A DNA stretch of 64,000 bases from an uncultured Alsobacter sp. (GCF_945952055.1 NZ_CAMFHB010000005.1:124001-188000); one strand, 5' to 3'. Counted from the first letter of the stretch, positions 30,826 to 42,900 are shown. Notes: generated by a model from the letters alone, not told the origin. A program made the numbers and translations.

Positions 30826-31080
30826 ATGCCGTCCGTCACCATCTATACCAAGTCCTGGTGCCCCTACTGCCAGGCGGCCAAGGAGCTCCTGACCAAGAAG
30901 GGCGTCGCCTTCGAGGAGATCGACGTGGCCGACCGGGAGAAGCAGGCCGCCATGGCCAAGCGCGCCAACGGCCGCTCGACCGTGCCGCAGATCTTCATCG
31001 GCGACGCCCATGTGGGGGGCTGCGACGACCTTCACGCCCTCGACGCCGCCGGCAAGCTCGACCCGATGCTGGCGGCCTGA
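30826..31080 (+). CDS. grxC: glutaredoxin 3
   Basis: 84 residues. Dithiol active site CPYC in KSWCPYCQAAKELL, the cis-proline block TVPQIFIGDAHVGGCDDL. Reduces disulfides with glutathione in the cytosol. Starts at 30826 and is followed by the DUF1178 gene after 20 bp; grxC-DUF1178 is a common Rhizobiales pair. Confidence 0.95.
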   Translation: MPSVTIYTKSWCPYCQAAKELLTKKGVAFEEIDVADREKQAAMAKRANGRSTVPQIFIGDAHVGGCDDLHALDAAGKLDPMLAA

Positions 31081-31100
31081 CCCTCGGCCAGCGCACATCC

Positions 31101-31583
31101 ATGATCCGTTACGCCCTCGCTTGCTCCAAGGGTCACGCCTTCGAGAGCTGGTTCCGCGACAGTGCCTCGTATGACGAGCAGGTCGCGCGGGGGCTCGTGT
31201 CGTGCCCGCACTGCGGCGCGACCAAGGTCGAGAAGCAGATCATGGCTCCCGCGGTGGCGCGGACGGATCGGGAGATCGCTCCCGCCCCGGCCGAGGCGCC
31301 CCCGCCCGCCCCCGTCGAGGCGCCGGCCGTGCCGGCCCCCTTCGCCCTCATGGGCGAACGCGAGCAGGCGTTCCGGGCGCTCCTGCGGGCCGTGAAGGAG
31401 CACGTGAAGAGCACCGCCGAGCATGTCGGACCGCGCTTTGCCGACGAAGCGCGCAAGATGCACGAGGGGCTGACCGAGTTCCGGGCGATCTATGGCGAAG
31501 CCACGCCCGAGGAGGCCACCGCCCTGGCCGAGGAGGGGATCGACGCCGTCGCGATCCCTTGGCTGCCCGACGACCAGCACTAA
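31101..31583 (+). CDS. DUF1178 family protein
   Basis: 160 residues. N-terminal zinc-ribbon-like part: ALACSKGHAFESWF and VSCPHCGATKVEK. A proline/alanine-rich linker (about 55-75) leads to a helical C-terminal half ending AVAIPWLPDDQH. Family function unknown; conserved beside grxC. Converges on ubiG. Confidence 0.87.
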   Translation: MIRYALACSKGHAFESWFRDSASYDEQVARGLVSCPHCGATKVEKQIMAPAVARTDREIAPAPAEAPPPAPVEAPAVPAPFALMGEREQAFRALLRAVKEHVKSTAEHVGPRFADEARKMHEGLTEFRAIYGEATPEEATALAEEGIDAVAIPWLPDDQH

Positions 31584-31619
31584 GTCGGTTGGGGCCGGGA
31601 CGCGGAGAGGGCGCGGCGG

Positions 31620-32384
31620 TCACTCCGACGGCTTGTCGGCGTAGACCATGTAGTTGACCGACAGGTCCCGCGACATCCGCCACTCGCCGGACAGGGGATT
31701 GAACACGACCCCGTGTTCCTCCACGACGCCCATGCCGCCGGCGGCGATCGCGCCCGACAGTTCCGACGGAGTCACGAACTTCTCCCACTGGTGGGTGCCC
31801 TTGGGCAGCCACCCCAGCACGTATTCGGCGCCGACGATGGCCAGGGCGAAGGCCTTCATGGTCCGGTTCAGCGTCGCCATGAACAGAAGGCCGCCCGGCT
31901 TCACGGCCCGGCAGCAGGTCGCGACGAAGAGATCGACGTCGGCGACGTGCTCGACCACCTCCATGGCCAGCACGACGTCGAACCTCTCGCCCGCCGCCAC
32001 GACGTCCTCGACCGTGGTGCGGCGATAGTCGATCGGCAGGCCGCTCTTGGCGGCGTGCAGGCGGGCCACCTCGACATTGGTGGGCGCAGGGTCGATGCCC
32101 GTGACGGTGGCGCCGAGCCGGGCGAGCGGTTCGCACAGCAGCCCGCCGCCGCAGCCGACGTCGAGAACCGAAAGGCCGTCGAGAGGGCGTCCGCCTTCGG
32201 CGTCGCGGCCATGGTGCTCGGCCACGCGGTCGCGGATGAAGCCGACGCGGACCGGGTTGAAGCGGTGCAGCGTCTTCATCGCCCCATGCGGGTCCCACCA
32301 GGTGCGGGCGATGCGCTCGAACCGGGCGACCTCGGACGGGTCCACCGTCTTGCCGCTCGCCGCCGTTGCGTCATCGACCGCCAT
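31620..32384 (-). CDS. ubiG: bifunctional 3-demethylubiquinol O-methyltransferase / 2-polyprenyl-6-hydroxyphenol methylase
   Basis: 254 residues from MAVDDATAASGKTV at 32384. FERIARTWWDPHGAMKTLH is the family N-terminus; LDVGCGGGLLCEPLARLG is the SAM-binding loop; MEVVEHVADVDLF and LPKGTHQWEKFV complete the pattern. Carries out both O-methylations in ubiquinone synthesis. Divergent from lysC over 152 bp, as in many relatives. Confidence 0.95.
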   Translation of the reverse strand: MAVDDATAASGKTVDPSEVARFERIARTWWDPHGAMKTLHRFNPVRVGFIRDRVAEHHGRDAEGGRPLDGLSVLDVGCGGGLLCEPLARLGATVTGIDPAPTNVEVARLHAAKSGLPIDYRRTTVEDVVAAGERFDVVLAMEVVEHVADVDLFVATCCRAVKPGGLLFMATLNRTMKAFALAIVGAEYVLGWLPKGTHQWEKFVTPSELSGAIAAGGMGVVEEHGVVFNPLSGEWRMSRDLSVNYMVYADKPSE

Positions 32385-32536
32385 CGCCGTTCTCCGCCCA
32401 ATTCCCGAGCCGTCCGGCTCCCGCTGCCGTTGACAGGCCACGGCGCCGCCGTCATGAGTGTGCGCCCTTTTCCGACGGCGGGGTGCGCGATGCAAGCGCG
32501 TCACCGTCACACCAACGAAAGAGATCCGAGACCGCG

Positions 32537-33772
32537 ATGGCTCGTCTCGTCATGAAATTCGGCGGCACGTCCGTCGCCAACATCGAGCGCATCCGCAACG
32601 TGGCCCGCCACGTCGAGCGGGAGGTGAAGGCCGGCCATGAGGTCGCCGTCGTGGTTTCGGCCATGTCCGGCAAGACCAACGAGCTCGTCGCCTGGGTGCG
32701 CGAGGCCGCCAACCTCTACGATCCGGTCGAGTACGACGCCGTCGTCGCCTCCGGCGAGCAGGTCACGTCGGGCCTGCTGGCCATCGTGCTGCAGTCCATG
32801 GGTCTTCCGGCCCGGTCCTGGCAGGGGTGGCAGATCCCGCTGCTGACCAACGACGCGCACGGCTCCGCCCGCATCACGGGCATGCGGCCGGAAGGCGTTC
32901 TCGCCGGGTTCGGTCGCGGCGAGGTGGCGGTGATCGCCGGCTTCCAGGGCATTCACGAGCCCTCCGGCCGGCTGACGACGCTCGGACGCGGCGGGTCGGA
33001 CACCAGCGCCGTGGCCATCGCGGCCGGGCTCTCGGCCGACCGCTGCGACATCTATACCGACGTGGACGGCGTCTACACGACCGATCCGCGCATCGTGACC
33101 AAGGCGCGCCGGCTCGACCGGGTGGCCTTCGAGGAAATGCTCGAAATGGCGTCGCTCGGGGCCAAGGTGCTCCAGGTGCGGTCCGTCGAACTCGCCATGG
33201 TCCACAAGGTGCGGACCTATGTGCGCTCGTCGTTCGACGACCCCGCCAACCCGCAGGCGGGCACGCTCATTTGCGACGAGGAGGAGATCGTGGAACAGCA
33301 GATCGTCACCGGCATCGCCTATTCCAAGGACGAGGCCCAGATCACGCTCCGCCGGGTCGCCGACAAGCCGGGCGTGGCCGCGGCGATCTTCGGCCCGCTG
33401 GCGGATGCCAACATCAACGTCGACATGATCATCCAGGTCGTGTCCGACGACACCACCACGACCGACATCACCTTCACGGTGCCGACCGCGGATTTCGACC
33501 GGGCCAAGGTGCTGCTCGAGAGCGCCCACGACATGATCGGCTACCAGTCGCTCCAGGGGGCGACCGACGTCGTCAAGGTCTCGGCCATCGGCATCGGCAT
33601 GCGCAGCCACGCCGGCGTGGCGGCCAAGGCCTTCCGGGCGCTGGCCGACAAGGGGATCAACATCCGCGCGATTACCACCTCCGAGATCAAGTTCTCGGTG
33701 CTGATCGACGCCGCCTACACGGAACTGGCCGTGCGCACGCTGCATTCGCTCTACGGACTCGACAAGGCCTGA
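32537..33772 (+). CDS. lysC: aspartate kinase
   Basis: 411 residues. KFGGTSVANIERI at residues 7-19, LGRGGSDTSAVAIAA, DIYTDVDGVYTTDPR, and two C-terminal ACT domains with the second beginning KVSAIGIGMRSHAGV. Phosphorylates aspartate to start lysine, threonine and methionine synthesis; the ACT domains carry feedback control. Preceded by AAAGAGATCC. Followed by ptsP after 139 bp. Confidence 0.96.
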   Translation: MARLVMKFGGTSVANIERIRNVARHVEREVKAGHEVAVVVSAMSGKTNELVAWVREAANLYDPVEYDAVVASGEQVTSGLLAIVLQSMGLPARSWQGWQIPLLTNDAHGSARITGMRPEGVLAGFGRGEVAVIAGFQGIHEPSGRLTTLGRGGSDTSAVAIAAGLSADRCDIYTDVDGVYTTDPRIVTKARRLDRVAFEEMLEMASLGAKVLQVRSVELAMVHKVRTYVRSSFDDPANPQAGTLICDEEEIVEQQIVTGIAYSKDEAQITLRRVADKPGVAAAIFGPLADANINVDMIIQVVSDDTTTTDITFTVPTADFDRAKVLLESAHDMIGYQSLQGATDVVKVSAIGIGMRSHAGVAAKAFRALADKGINIRAITTSEIKFSVLIDAAYTELAVRTLHSLYGLDKA

Positions 33773-33911
33773 CCGACGGCCCGCGAGCCGCCGGTCCGGA
33801 CTTTGCATTCCCGCGGCCGGGTGGGGTAAAGCGTGGAGGGGCAGCGGCTCGTCCGCCCGGCCCCGATGATTCGAGCCGTCCCCCGGGACGTGCAGAGGTA
33901 GGGAAAGGCTC

Positions 33912-36179
33912 ATGCGAGGCGCTCTTGGCGGTCCGCGCCTGCTGCTGCGCCGTCTCCGCGAGGTCATGGCGGAGCCGGTCAGTGCACAGGCGCGCCTCGA
34001 CAAGATCGTCGTCCTCATCGCCAGCAACATGGTGGCGGAGGTCTGTTCCTTCTATGTGCTGCGGTCGGACCAGACGCTGGAGCTGTTCGCCACGGAAGGC
34101 CTGAACCGCGACGCCGTCCACATGACGACGATGCGTGCGGGAGAAGGCCTGGTCGGCCTGATCGCGCAGCAGGCGCAGCCGCTCAACCTGCCCAACGCCC
34201 AGTCCCACCCGTCCTTCTCCTACAAGCCGGAGACGGGCGAAGAGATCTACCAGTCGTTCCTGGGCGTGCCTGTCCTGCGCGCCGGCAACACGCTGGGCGT
34301 GCTCGTCGTCCAGAACCGGGCGCATCGCCTCTACTCCGAGGAAGAGGTCGAAGCCCTGCAGACCACCGCCATGGTGCTGGCGGAAATGGTCGCCTCGGGC
34401 GAGCTGCAGACACTCGTCCGGCCCGGCGCCGACATCGCGCTGCGGCGTCCGGTCACCCTGAACGGCCAGCCGCTCGCCGACGGTGTGGGCCTGGGCTACG
34501 TGGTCCTGCACGAGCCGCGCGTCATCATCGGCAACCTCATCGCCGACGACCCGCAGCGCGAGGGCGAGCGGCTCGATCGTGCGATTCAGGACCTGCGGAC
34601 CTCGATCGACGACCTGATCGACCGCGGCGACGTCGCCCATGGTGGCGAGCACAGGGAGGTCCTGGAGACCTTCCGCATGTTCGCCAACGATCCCGGCTGG
34701 CTGCGCCGCCTGCGGGAGGCGATCGGGACCGGTCTCACGGCCGAGGCGGCCGTCGAGCGGGTGCAGTCCGACAACCGCGCCAAGATGATGCGGCAGACGG
34801 ACCCGTATCTGCGCGAGCGCCTCCACGATCTCGACGAGCTCGCCAACCGTCTTCTGCACCGCCTCGTCGGCCGCGACATGGTGGGGGCCCAGACGGCGCT
34901 GCCGGACAACGCGATCCTGGTGGCCCGCGCCATGGGCCCTGCCGCCCTGCTCGACTACGACCGCTCGCGCCTGCGCGGCCTCGTCCTGGAGGAGGGCGGC
35001 CCCACCAGCCACGTCGCGATCGTGGCGCGGGCGCTCGGCATCCCGGCCGTCGGCAACGTCGAGAACGTCACCGGATTTGCCGAAAGCGGCGACGCCATCA
35101 TCGTGGACGGCGGCGTCGGACAGGTGCTGCTGCGGCCCCAGCCCGACGTGGAGGCCGCGTTCAGCGAGAAGGCCCGGCTGCGCGCGCGCCGCCAGGAGCA
35201 GTACCGCAAGCTTCGCGAGCGTCCCTCCGTCACGCTCGACGGCGTGGCCGTGTCGCTGAACCTCAACGCGGGCCTGCTGGTCGACCTGCCGCACGTCGAG
35301 GAGACCGGGGCGGCCGGGATCGGCCTGTTCCGGACCGAGCTGCAGTTCATGATCGCGGAGCGCCTGCCCTCGATTCCGGAGCAGCTGTCGCTCTACCAGA
35401 CGGTGCTCGAGAACGTCGGCGACCGGCCCGTCACCTTCCGCACGCTCGACATCGGCGGCGACAAGGTGCTGCCCTACATGCGCCAGGCCGAGGAAGAGAA
35501 CCCGGCGCTCGGCTGGCGCGCCATCCGCATCGGCCTCGACCGGCCGGGTCTCCTGCGGGCGCAGCTCAGGGCCCTGCTCAAGGCCGCGGGCGGGCGCGAC
35601 ATCAAGATCATGTTCCCGATGGTGGCCACCGTCGACGAGTTCAAGCGGGCGCGCGCCATCGTGGCGCGCGAGCAGGCCCATCTCGCCCGGCACGGCTATG
35701 AGCCCCCGCGCGATCTCAAGCTGGGCGTGATGGTCGAGGTGCCCTCGCTGCTCTTCGAGATCGACGAGATCTGCGCGGAGGCCGACTTCCTCTCGGTCGG
35801 CTCGAACGACCTGACCCAGTTCCTGTTCGCCGTCGACCGCGAGAACCCGATGGTCGCCGAGCGCTTCGACGCCCTGTCGCCGCCGCTCCTGCGCGCTCTG
35901 CGCCAGATCGCCGAGGCGGGGGCGCGCGCCGGGATCCCCGTGACGCTGTGCGGCGAGCTCGCCGGCAAGCCCATCGAGGCCATGACGCTGCTGGCCATCG
36001 GCTATCGCTCGCTGTCGATGTCGCCGGCCTCCATCGGTCCGGTCAAGGCCATGCTGCTGTCGCTGCACCTCGGCCGGCTGCAGGAACGCCTCCTGCCGCT
36101 GATCGAATCGCGCGACGGCTCCAACACCCTCCGGCACCACGTCGTCGCCTTCGCGGAGGAGCACGGGGTCCCGGTCTAG
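33912..36179 (+). CDS. ptsP: phosphoenolpyruvate-protein phosphotransferase PtsP (EI-Ntr)
   Basis: 755 residues. GAF domain (about 25-165) that senses nitrogen status, a swivelling domain, phosphorylated His367 in [14 protein letters not shown], and the C-terminal PEP-binding barrel with [12 protein letters not shown] and [16 protein letters not shown]. First component of the nitrogen phosphotransferase chain (EI-Ntr to NPr to EIIA-Ntr), which controls metabolism and not sugar uptake. Upstream of prfA-prmC, as in other Rhizobiales. Confidence 0.96.
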   Translation: MRGALGGPRLLLRRLREVMAEPVSAQARLDKIVVLIASNMVAEVCSFYVLRSDQTLELFATEGLNRDAVHMTTMRAGEGLVGLIAQQAQPLNLPNAQSHPSFSYKPETGEEIYQSFLGVPVLRAGNTLGVLVVQNRAHRLYSEEEVEALQTTAMVLAEMVASGELQTLVRPGADIALRRPVTLNGQPLADGVGLGYVVLHEPRVIIGNLIADDPQREGERLDRAIQDLRTSIDDLIDRGDVAHGGEHREVLETFRMFANDPGWLRRLREAIGTGLTAEAAVERVQSDNRAKMMRQTDPYLRERLHDLDELANRLLHRLVGRDMVGAQTALPDNAILVARAMGPAALLDYDRSRLRGLVLEEGGPTSHVAIVARALGIPAVGNVENVTGFAESGDAIIVDGGVGQVLLRPQPDVEAAFSEKARLRARRQEQYRKLRERPSVTLDGVAVSLNLNAGLLVDLPHVEETGAAGIGLFRTELQFMIAERLPSIPEQLSLYQTVLENVGDRPVTFRTLDIGGDKVLPYMRQAEEENPALGWRAIRIGLDRPGLLRAQLRALLKAAGGRDIKIMFPMVATVDEFKRARAIVAREQAHLARHGYEPPRDLKLGVMVEVPSLLFEIDEICAEADFLSVGSNDLTQFLFAVDRENPMVAERFDALSPPLLRALRQIAEAGARAGIPVTLCGELAGKPIEAMTLLAIGYRSLSMSPASIGPVKAMLLSLHLGRLQERLLPLIESRDGSNTLRHHVVAFAEEHGVPV

Positions 36180-36222
36180 CCGACCTCCCGGTCGAAGCCC
36201 GTGTTCCCGTGAGAGGCCTGCG

Positions 36223-37301
<1,079 letters not shown>

Positions 37302-37305
<4 letters not shown>

Positions 37306-38204
37306 CCGGACCGGCACTCGAGATCACGGCGCAGACGACGCGCCTCGCCGCGCTCAAGCATCTGGGCGAGGTGTTCCGGGCCGCCGGAATCGAGACGGCG
37401 CAGCGCGATGCCCGCCTGCTCATGCTGGATGCCGCGCGCCTCGTCCATGCCGACCTCATCCGCGCGCCCCGCGAAGCGCTGGGCGAGGACGCTGCCGGCC
37501 GCCTGGTCGGTCACGTCACCCGCCGCCTGGAGCGGGAGCCCGTCGCCCGCATCCTGGGAGAGTGGGAGTTCTGGAGCCTGCCCTTCACCCTGTCGCCCGC
37601 GACCCTGGTGCCCCGGCCGGACAGCGAAACGGTGGTGGCGGCTGCGCTTCTCGCGTTGAAGGAGCGGCGCCACCACAGCGACGGGCTGCGGATCCTCGAC
37701 CTGGGCGTCGGCAGCGGCAATCTGCTCGTGGCACTGCTGAAGGAACTGCCGGGTGCCACCGGCATTGGTGTGGACATCTCCGAGGAGGCGGTGGCGACGG
37801 CCCGGTTCAACGCGGCTCGCAACGGGGTCGGGGAGCGCGCGGAATTCCGCGTGTCGGACTGGGCTGCGGCTCTCGACGGCGCCTTCGACCTCATCGTGTC
37901 GAACCCTCCCTACATCGCCGACCGGGTGATCGCGGGCCTGGAGCCGGAAGTGCGCGTGCATGACCCGGTCGTCGCGCTGTCGGGCGGAACGGACGGACTG
38001 GAAGCCTATCGGGCGATCGCGGCCGCCCTGGACGGCCTCCTGGCCCGCGATGGAATCGTGGCGCTCGAGATCGGCTCGGATCAGTCCGAGACGGTCCGGT
38101 CGATCCTGGAAGGTGCGGGATTTGCGGTGGAAGGGCCCTTTGCCGATTTCGGGTCCCGGCCGCGGGCGCTCGTCGCCCGCCGCGCGGCGGACGTGAAACC
38201 ATGA
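37302..38204 (+). CDS. prmC: peptide chain release factor N5-glutamine methyltransferase
   Basis: 300 residues. N-terminal helical domain with [11 protein letters not shown] loop [15 protein letters not shown] (about 133-147), and the catalytic NPPY at 201-204 in [10 protein letters not shown]. Methylates the Gln of the GGQ loop of RF1 and RF2. Its ATG overlaps the prfA stop (ATGA). Confidence 0.96.
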
Positions 38205-38238
38205 TCGGGGAAATCGCTCCAGGGCCTCAGAAAAACAC

Positions 38239-38267
38239 TTGGTTTGGCCGCGCGAAGCGACTAGTGT
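38239..38267 (+). promoter_or_regulatory. predicted promoter upstream of the DUF4167 gene
   Basis: TTGGTT at 38239-38244 and TAGTGT at 38262-38267, 17 bases apart. Transcription from here would give a leader of roughly 355 bases before the ATG at 38630. The -10 hexamer is only a fair match. Confidence 0.4.
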
Positions 38268-38273
38268 CCGCGC

Positions 38274-38629
38274 CATGACATCGTCGGGTGCCCGGCGCGC
38301 GAGCGCGCGGGCCTGCTCCGTAGAGAGCCTCGAAAGCCGCCCATGGACGGCGACGGGATCTCCGGAGCGAGGAGCCAGGCCTTTCGAGGCCAGGCCTTAA
38401 AGCGGCGAAGAATTCCGGTCAGATGCCCGACGCCGATCGTAGGACGACGGCGGTCGACGAAGACCGGTCATGGCTCGCGCAGCGGTCGCGAAGGCGGAAA
38501 TGACGGGCTCGCCCGCTCTGACCGGATTCCGGTGCTGTCGTGGAAGGGCCCGAGGGGGGCCCCGGGCGGTCACGCCTTCGAACAGCGTGGCGCCGGACTG
38601 GAACAGTCGTCTCTTGTGAAGGACGTTCG
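38274..38629 (+). other. long structured leader of the DUF4167 gene, candidate regulatory RNA
   Basis: Gene-free stretch between prmC and the DUF4167 ATG; no credible coding frame. It contains complementary 10-base arms TCCGGTCAGA (38414-38423) and TCTGACCGGA (38517-38526), a GCGCGCGAGCGCGCG hairpin near 38297, and a GGGCCCGAGGGGGGCCC hairpin near 38548. I checked it for RNase P RNA, tmRNA and SRP RNA landmarks and saw none. It may be a cis-acting leader or a small RNA. Confidence 0.35.
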
Positions 38630-39742
38630 ATGAGACCCAATCATCAGAACAATAAGCGGATGCGCGGTCGCAACAGGGGTGGCAAGGGTCCGAACCCGCT
38701 GTCCAGGACCTACGAATCGAACGGCCCGGACGTCAAGATCCGCGGCACTGCCCAGCACATCGCCGAGAAATACCTCCAGCTGGCGCGCGATGCGCAGACG
38801 TCGGGCGATCCGGTCAGCGGCGAGAGCTACCTCCAGCACGCCGAGCATTATCTGCGGATCATCGCCGCGGCGCAGGAGCAGTTCCGGCAGCAGAACCCGA
38901 ACTACCGCTTCGACACGCCCGGCCAGGACGAGGGCGACGAGGACGGCGACGAGATGCCGAGCTTCGCCAATGGCGGCCCGCAGCCGGACGCCCGCTTCCC
39001 TGTGGACCAGGACAGCGACTACCAGCCGCGCCAGCAGCAGCCGCGGCAGGATTACCAGCCCCGGCAGGACTACCAGCAGCAACCCCGCGAGCCGCGTGAG
39101 CCGCGCGAGTGGCAGCCCCGCGAGCAGCGCGAAGGCCGCGGCGACTGGCAGCCCCGTGATGGGCAGCAGCCGCGTGAACCTCGCGAGCCGCGCGAGTGGC
39201 AGCCCCGCGAACAGCGTGAAAACCGGGGCGAATGGCAGCCGCGCGAGCCCCGCGAACAGCGGGAGCCGCGGGAGCCCCGTGGCGACTGGCAGCCGCGCGA
39301 TGGACAGCAGCGCCGCGAGGACCGCTTCCAGCGCCGCGGACCGCGCCAGGACTTCCGCCAGGATCCGGCCGCGGAGGCACAGCCCGGCTTCCCCGAGGCG
39401 CGCGGCGGCGAACAGCCCCGGCAGGAGCAGCCGCGCCAGGAGCAGCCGCGCGGCGACCAGCCCCGCGCCGAGCGCGCCCCGCGCGGAGAACGCCAGCCGC
39501 GCTTCGAGCGCGCGCCGGCGGCCGAGGAACCCGCAGCCGGGCTTCCGGCCTTCATCACCGCGCCGGTCCGCACGCCGGTCGCCGAGGAGCCCGTCGAGGC
39601 CGCCCCGCCGGCTCCGGCCGCTGCCGAAGGTGACGAGGCGGGCCGTTTCCCGCTGCGCCAGCGCCGCCGCCGGACGACGCGCGCCCGCGCCGAGGAAGGC
39701 AGCGAGGCTCCCGCCACCGGCGACGTGCCGGTCGGCGAATAA
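38630..39742 (+). CDS. DUF4167 domain protein with long Q/P/R/E-rich disordered region
   Basis: 370 residues from the ATG at 38630. Residues 1-95 are the DUF4167 core: MRPNHQNNKRMRGRNRGGKG, LSRTYESNGPDVKIRGTAQHIAEKY, and a helical YLQHAEHYLRIIAAAQEQF. After an acidic patch (DEGDEDGDE) residues 125-300 are near-repeats of WQPREQRE, DWQPRDGQQ and PREPREPRE. An alanine/proline segment and a basic RRRRTTRAR end follow. The composition is that of an intrinsically disordered RNA-binding or condensate-forming protein (inference). Conserved downstream of prmC in Rhizobiales; function unknown. Confidence 0.85.
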   Translation: MRPNHQNNKRMRGRNRGGKGPNPLSRTYESNGPDVKIRGTAQHIAEKYLQLARDAQTSGDPVSGESYLQHAEHYLRIIAAAQEQFRQQNPNYRFDTPGQDEGDEDGDEMPSFANGGPQPDARFPVDQDSDYQPRQQQPRQDYQPRQDYQQQPREPREPREWQPREQREGRGDWQPRDGQQPREPREPREWQPREQRENRGEWQPREPREQREPREPRGDWQPRDGQQRREDRFQRRGPRQDFRQDPAAEAQPGFPEARGGEQPRQEQPRQEQPRGDQPRAERAPRGERQPRFERAPAAEEPAAGLPAFITAPVRTPVAEEPVEAAPPAPAAAEGDEAGRFPLRQRRRRTTRARAEEGSEAPATGDVPVGE

Positions 39743-39761
39743 GCGTCTCTTCTGACCCAAC

Positions 39762-39795
39762 CGACGGCCGGGGCCCCAGGGCGCCCCGGCCGTCG
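39762..39795 (+). terminator. strong hairpin after the DUF4167 gene
   Basis: A perfect 12-bp stem, CGACGGCCGGGG at 39762-39773 and CCCCGGCCGTCG at 39784-39795, starting 20 bp after the stop. There is no T run, so termination may depend on Rho or the hairpin may stabilise the mRNA end. Confidence 0.5.
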
Positions 39796-39918
39796 TCACG
39801 CTCCGGCCGTTCCCGCGGCCCCTCCGGCGCCCCTCGGCCCGCGCACCCTGTGCGATCTCTCACATGTCGGTAACCTTGGCCGTCACCTCCAGTTGAGACC
39901 CGGCGCCTCTCTATGTTA

Positions 39919-39934
39919 GTGAATGATCGCTCAC
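39919..39934 (+). promoter_or_regulatory. candidate TetR-type operator upstream of the acyltransferase/ligase gene
   Basis: GTGAATGATCGCTCAC is a 16-bp palindrome with 12 of 16 positions symmetric, of the TGA-N-GATC-N-TCA style common for TetR regulators of lipid genes. It lies 31 bp before the ATG at 39965, where a bound repressor would block transcription. The TetR gene is the next gene downstream at 43383. Confidence 0.5.
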
Positions 39935-39964
39935 ATTGGTGAGTTCGATCCTGGAGAGACCCCC

Positions 39965-42900
39965 ATGTTCGGCAGCCTGCTGTCGTCCCGCCGGTTCGCA
40001 CCGCTGTTCTGGTGCCAGTTCTTCTCCGCCTTCAACGACAATTTCCTGAAGAACGCGCTGGTAGCGCTCGTCGTGTACGGGCTCGCCCGCGAGGATGCGG
40101 CCGGTATCGTGCAGATCGCCGGTGCCGCCCTGATCGCGCCGTTCTTCCTTCTGTCCGGGCTCGGCGGCGAACTCGCCGACCGATACGACAAGGGCCTCGT
40201 GGCCCGCCGGCTGAAGTTCGCCGAGATCGCCGCCGCCGGCGTGGGCGCCGCGGGCTTCGTCCTGCACTCCGTGCCGCTGCTGATCACGGCCATCGGCCTG
40301 TTCGGCGTGGTCTCGGCGCTGTTCGGGCCGATCAAGTACGGCATCCTGCCCGATCACCTGAAGACCGAGGAACTGCCGGCCGGCAACGCGCTGGTGGAAG
40401 CCGCCACCTTCATGGCGATCCTGGTCGGCACGACGGCCGGCACCAAGGCCGCCACCGGCACCGAGAGCCCGTGGTGGGTCGCGGCTCTCCTGATGGTCTT
40501 CGCGCTGGCCAGCTGGGCCGGCGCCGCCTTCATCCCGCGCACCGGCGAGAAGGCACCCGACCTGCGGGTCAACCCGAACATCTTCGCCTCGACGGGCGAC
40601 CTGCTGCGCGACCTGTGGGCCGACACGCGGCTGTGGCGCGGCATGATCGTCGTGAGCTGGTTCTGGCTCGTCGGCGCCGTCGTCCTGGCGCTGCTCGCCA
40701 CGCTGGTGAAGGGGCGCCTCGGCGGCAACGAGGATCTCTACATCGCCTTCATGACCCTCTTCGCGGTCTCCATCGCGCTGGGCTCTGGCCTCGCGGTGTG
40801 GATGACGCACGGACGGCTCATCCTGCTGCCGACGGCCATCGGCGCGCTGCTCATGGGCCTCTTCGGCCTCGACCTCGGCATCGCGACGCTCGGCGCCACG
40901 CCTGGCCCGACGCCGATCGGTCCTCTCGACTTCTTCGCCTCGGCCCATGGCCTGCGCGTCGCCATCGACCTCGTCGGGCTCGCCACCTTCGCGGGGCTCT
41001 TCATCGTGCCCGTCTTCGCGGCCGTCCAGTCCTGGGCGGGCGAGGACCGGCGCGCCCGCGTCATCGCCGCCGGCAACGTGCTGCAGGCGGGCTTCGTGGT
41101 GGTGGGCGCGGTGGCCGCCGGCGGGCTGCAGACGCTGGGCTTCACCGAGCCGCAGCTGCTCATCGGCCTGGCGGTGCTGAACCTCGTGGCCGCCCCCGTG
41201 TGCCTGAAGCTTCTGCCGATCAACCCCCTGCGCGACGCGATCTCGATCCTCTACCGGGCCGTGTTCCGCATGGAGGTCACCGGCATGGAGAACTTCGCCA
41301 AGGCCGGTCCCAACGCCATCATCGCGCTGAACCACGTCAGCTTCCTGGATGCGGGCCTCGCCCTGTCGCTCACCGACAAGGAGCCCGTGTTCGCCATCGA
41401 CCACGGCATCGCTCAGCGCTGGTGGGTGAAGCCGTTCCTCAAGCTCACCCGCGCCATGCCGCTCGACCCGACGCGGCCGATGGCGACGCGCACGCTGATC
41501 AACGCCGTGAAATCCGGCGAGACGCTGATCATCTTCCCGGAGGGCCGCCTCACGGTCACCGGCAGCCTGATGAAGGTCTATGACGGCGCGGGTCTCATCG
41601 CCGACAAGTCGGATGCGATGGTCGTGCCCGTGCGCATCGACGGGCTCGAGGCGACCCCGTTCAGCCGGTTGTCGCCGGAACAGGTTCGCCGGCGCTGGTT
41701 CCCGAAGGTGCGGGTGACCGTCCTGGAACCGGTGAAGCTCGCCGTCGATCCGCAGCTCAAGGGCAAGAACCGGCGGCACGCGGCCGGCGCCGCGCTCTAC
41801 CAGATCATGTCGGACCTGGTCTTCCGCACCACGCGGACCGATCGCACCGTGTTCGACGCGGTCGTCGAGGCCGCCGAGATCCACGGTCCGGGCCGCACCG
41901 CGGTGGAGGACCCCGTCACCGGGGAGCTCAGCTACCGCAAGATGCTGGCCGGCGCCCGCGTGCTGGGGCGCCGCCTCGCCCAGCTCGCCGGTCCGGGCGA
42001 GGCGGTGGGCGTGATGCTGCCCAACGCCAACGCGGCCGCCGTGACCCTCCTCGGGTTGATGTCGGCGGGACGCGTGCCGGCGATGATCAACTTCACCGCC
42101 GGCGAGGCCAACATCCTGGCGGCCTGCAAGGCCGCGGGGATCAAGGCCATCGCGACCTCCCGCGCCTTCGTCGAGAAGGGCCGCATGGACGCGCTCGTGG
42201 CCGCGCTCGGCCAGCAGGTCTCGATCGTCTACCTGGAGGACCTGCGGACCAAGATCGGCACCGTCGAGCGCCTGTCGGGCCTCCTGCAGTGGAAGAAGCC
42301 GCTCGCCAGGCGCAAGCCCGACGACCGCGCCGCGATCCTGTTCACGTCGGGCTCCGAAGGCACGCCGAAGGGCGTCGTGCTCTCCCATTCCAACATGCTC
42401 GCCAATGCCGCGCAGGCGGCGGCGCGCATCGACTTCGGACGCACGGACAAAGTGTTCAACGTGCTGCCCGTGTTCCATTCGTTCGGGCTCACCGTCGGCC
42501 TCGTCCTGCCGCTGGTGTCGGGCGTGCGGGTCTATCTCTACCCCTCGCCGCTGCACTACCGGATCGTCCCGGAGCTCGTGTACGGCGTGAACGCGACGAT
42601 CCTGTTCGGCACGGACACGTTCCTGGCCGGCTATGCCCGCTCGGCCCATCCCTACGACTTCCGCTCGCTGCGCTACGTGCTCGCCGGCGCGGAACCGGTG
42701 AAGGAGGCGACGCGGCGGGTCTACATGGAGAAGTTCGGGCTGCGCATCCTGGAGGGCTACGGCATCACCGAGACCTCGCCGGCGCTCGCGCTCAACACGC
42801 CCATGTTCAACCGCTTCGGCACGGTGGGGCGCATCCTGCCCGGCATGGAGATGCGCCTCGAGCCGCTGCCCGGCGTCGAGGAGGGCGGGCGTCTGCACGT

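Noticed and set aside
38205-38629. RNase P RNA, tmRNA or SRP RNA gene
   Set aside because: None of their conserved core blocks (for example the GAGGAAAGTCCGGGC of RNase P RNA) is present; kept only as a candidate leader.
39040-39330. A CRISPR-like or tandem DNA repeat array
   Set aside because: The repetition follows codons for WQPRE/PREPRE units in the DUF4167 gene, with no constant-length spacers.
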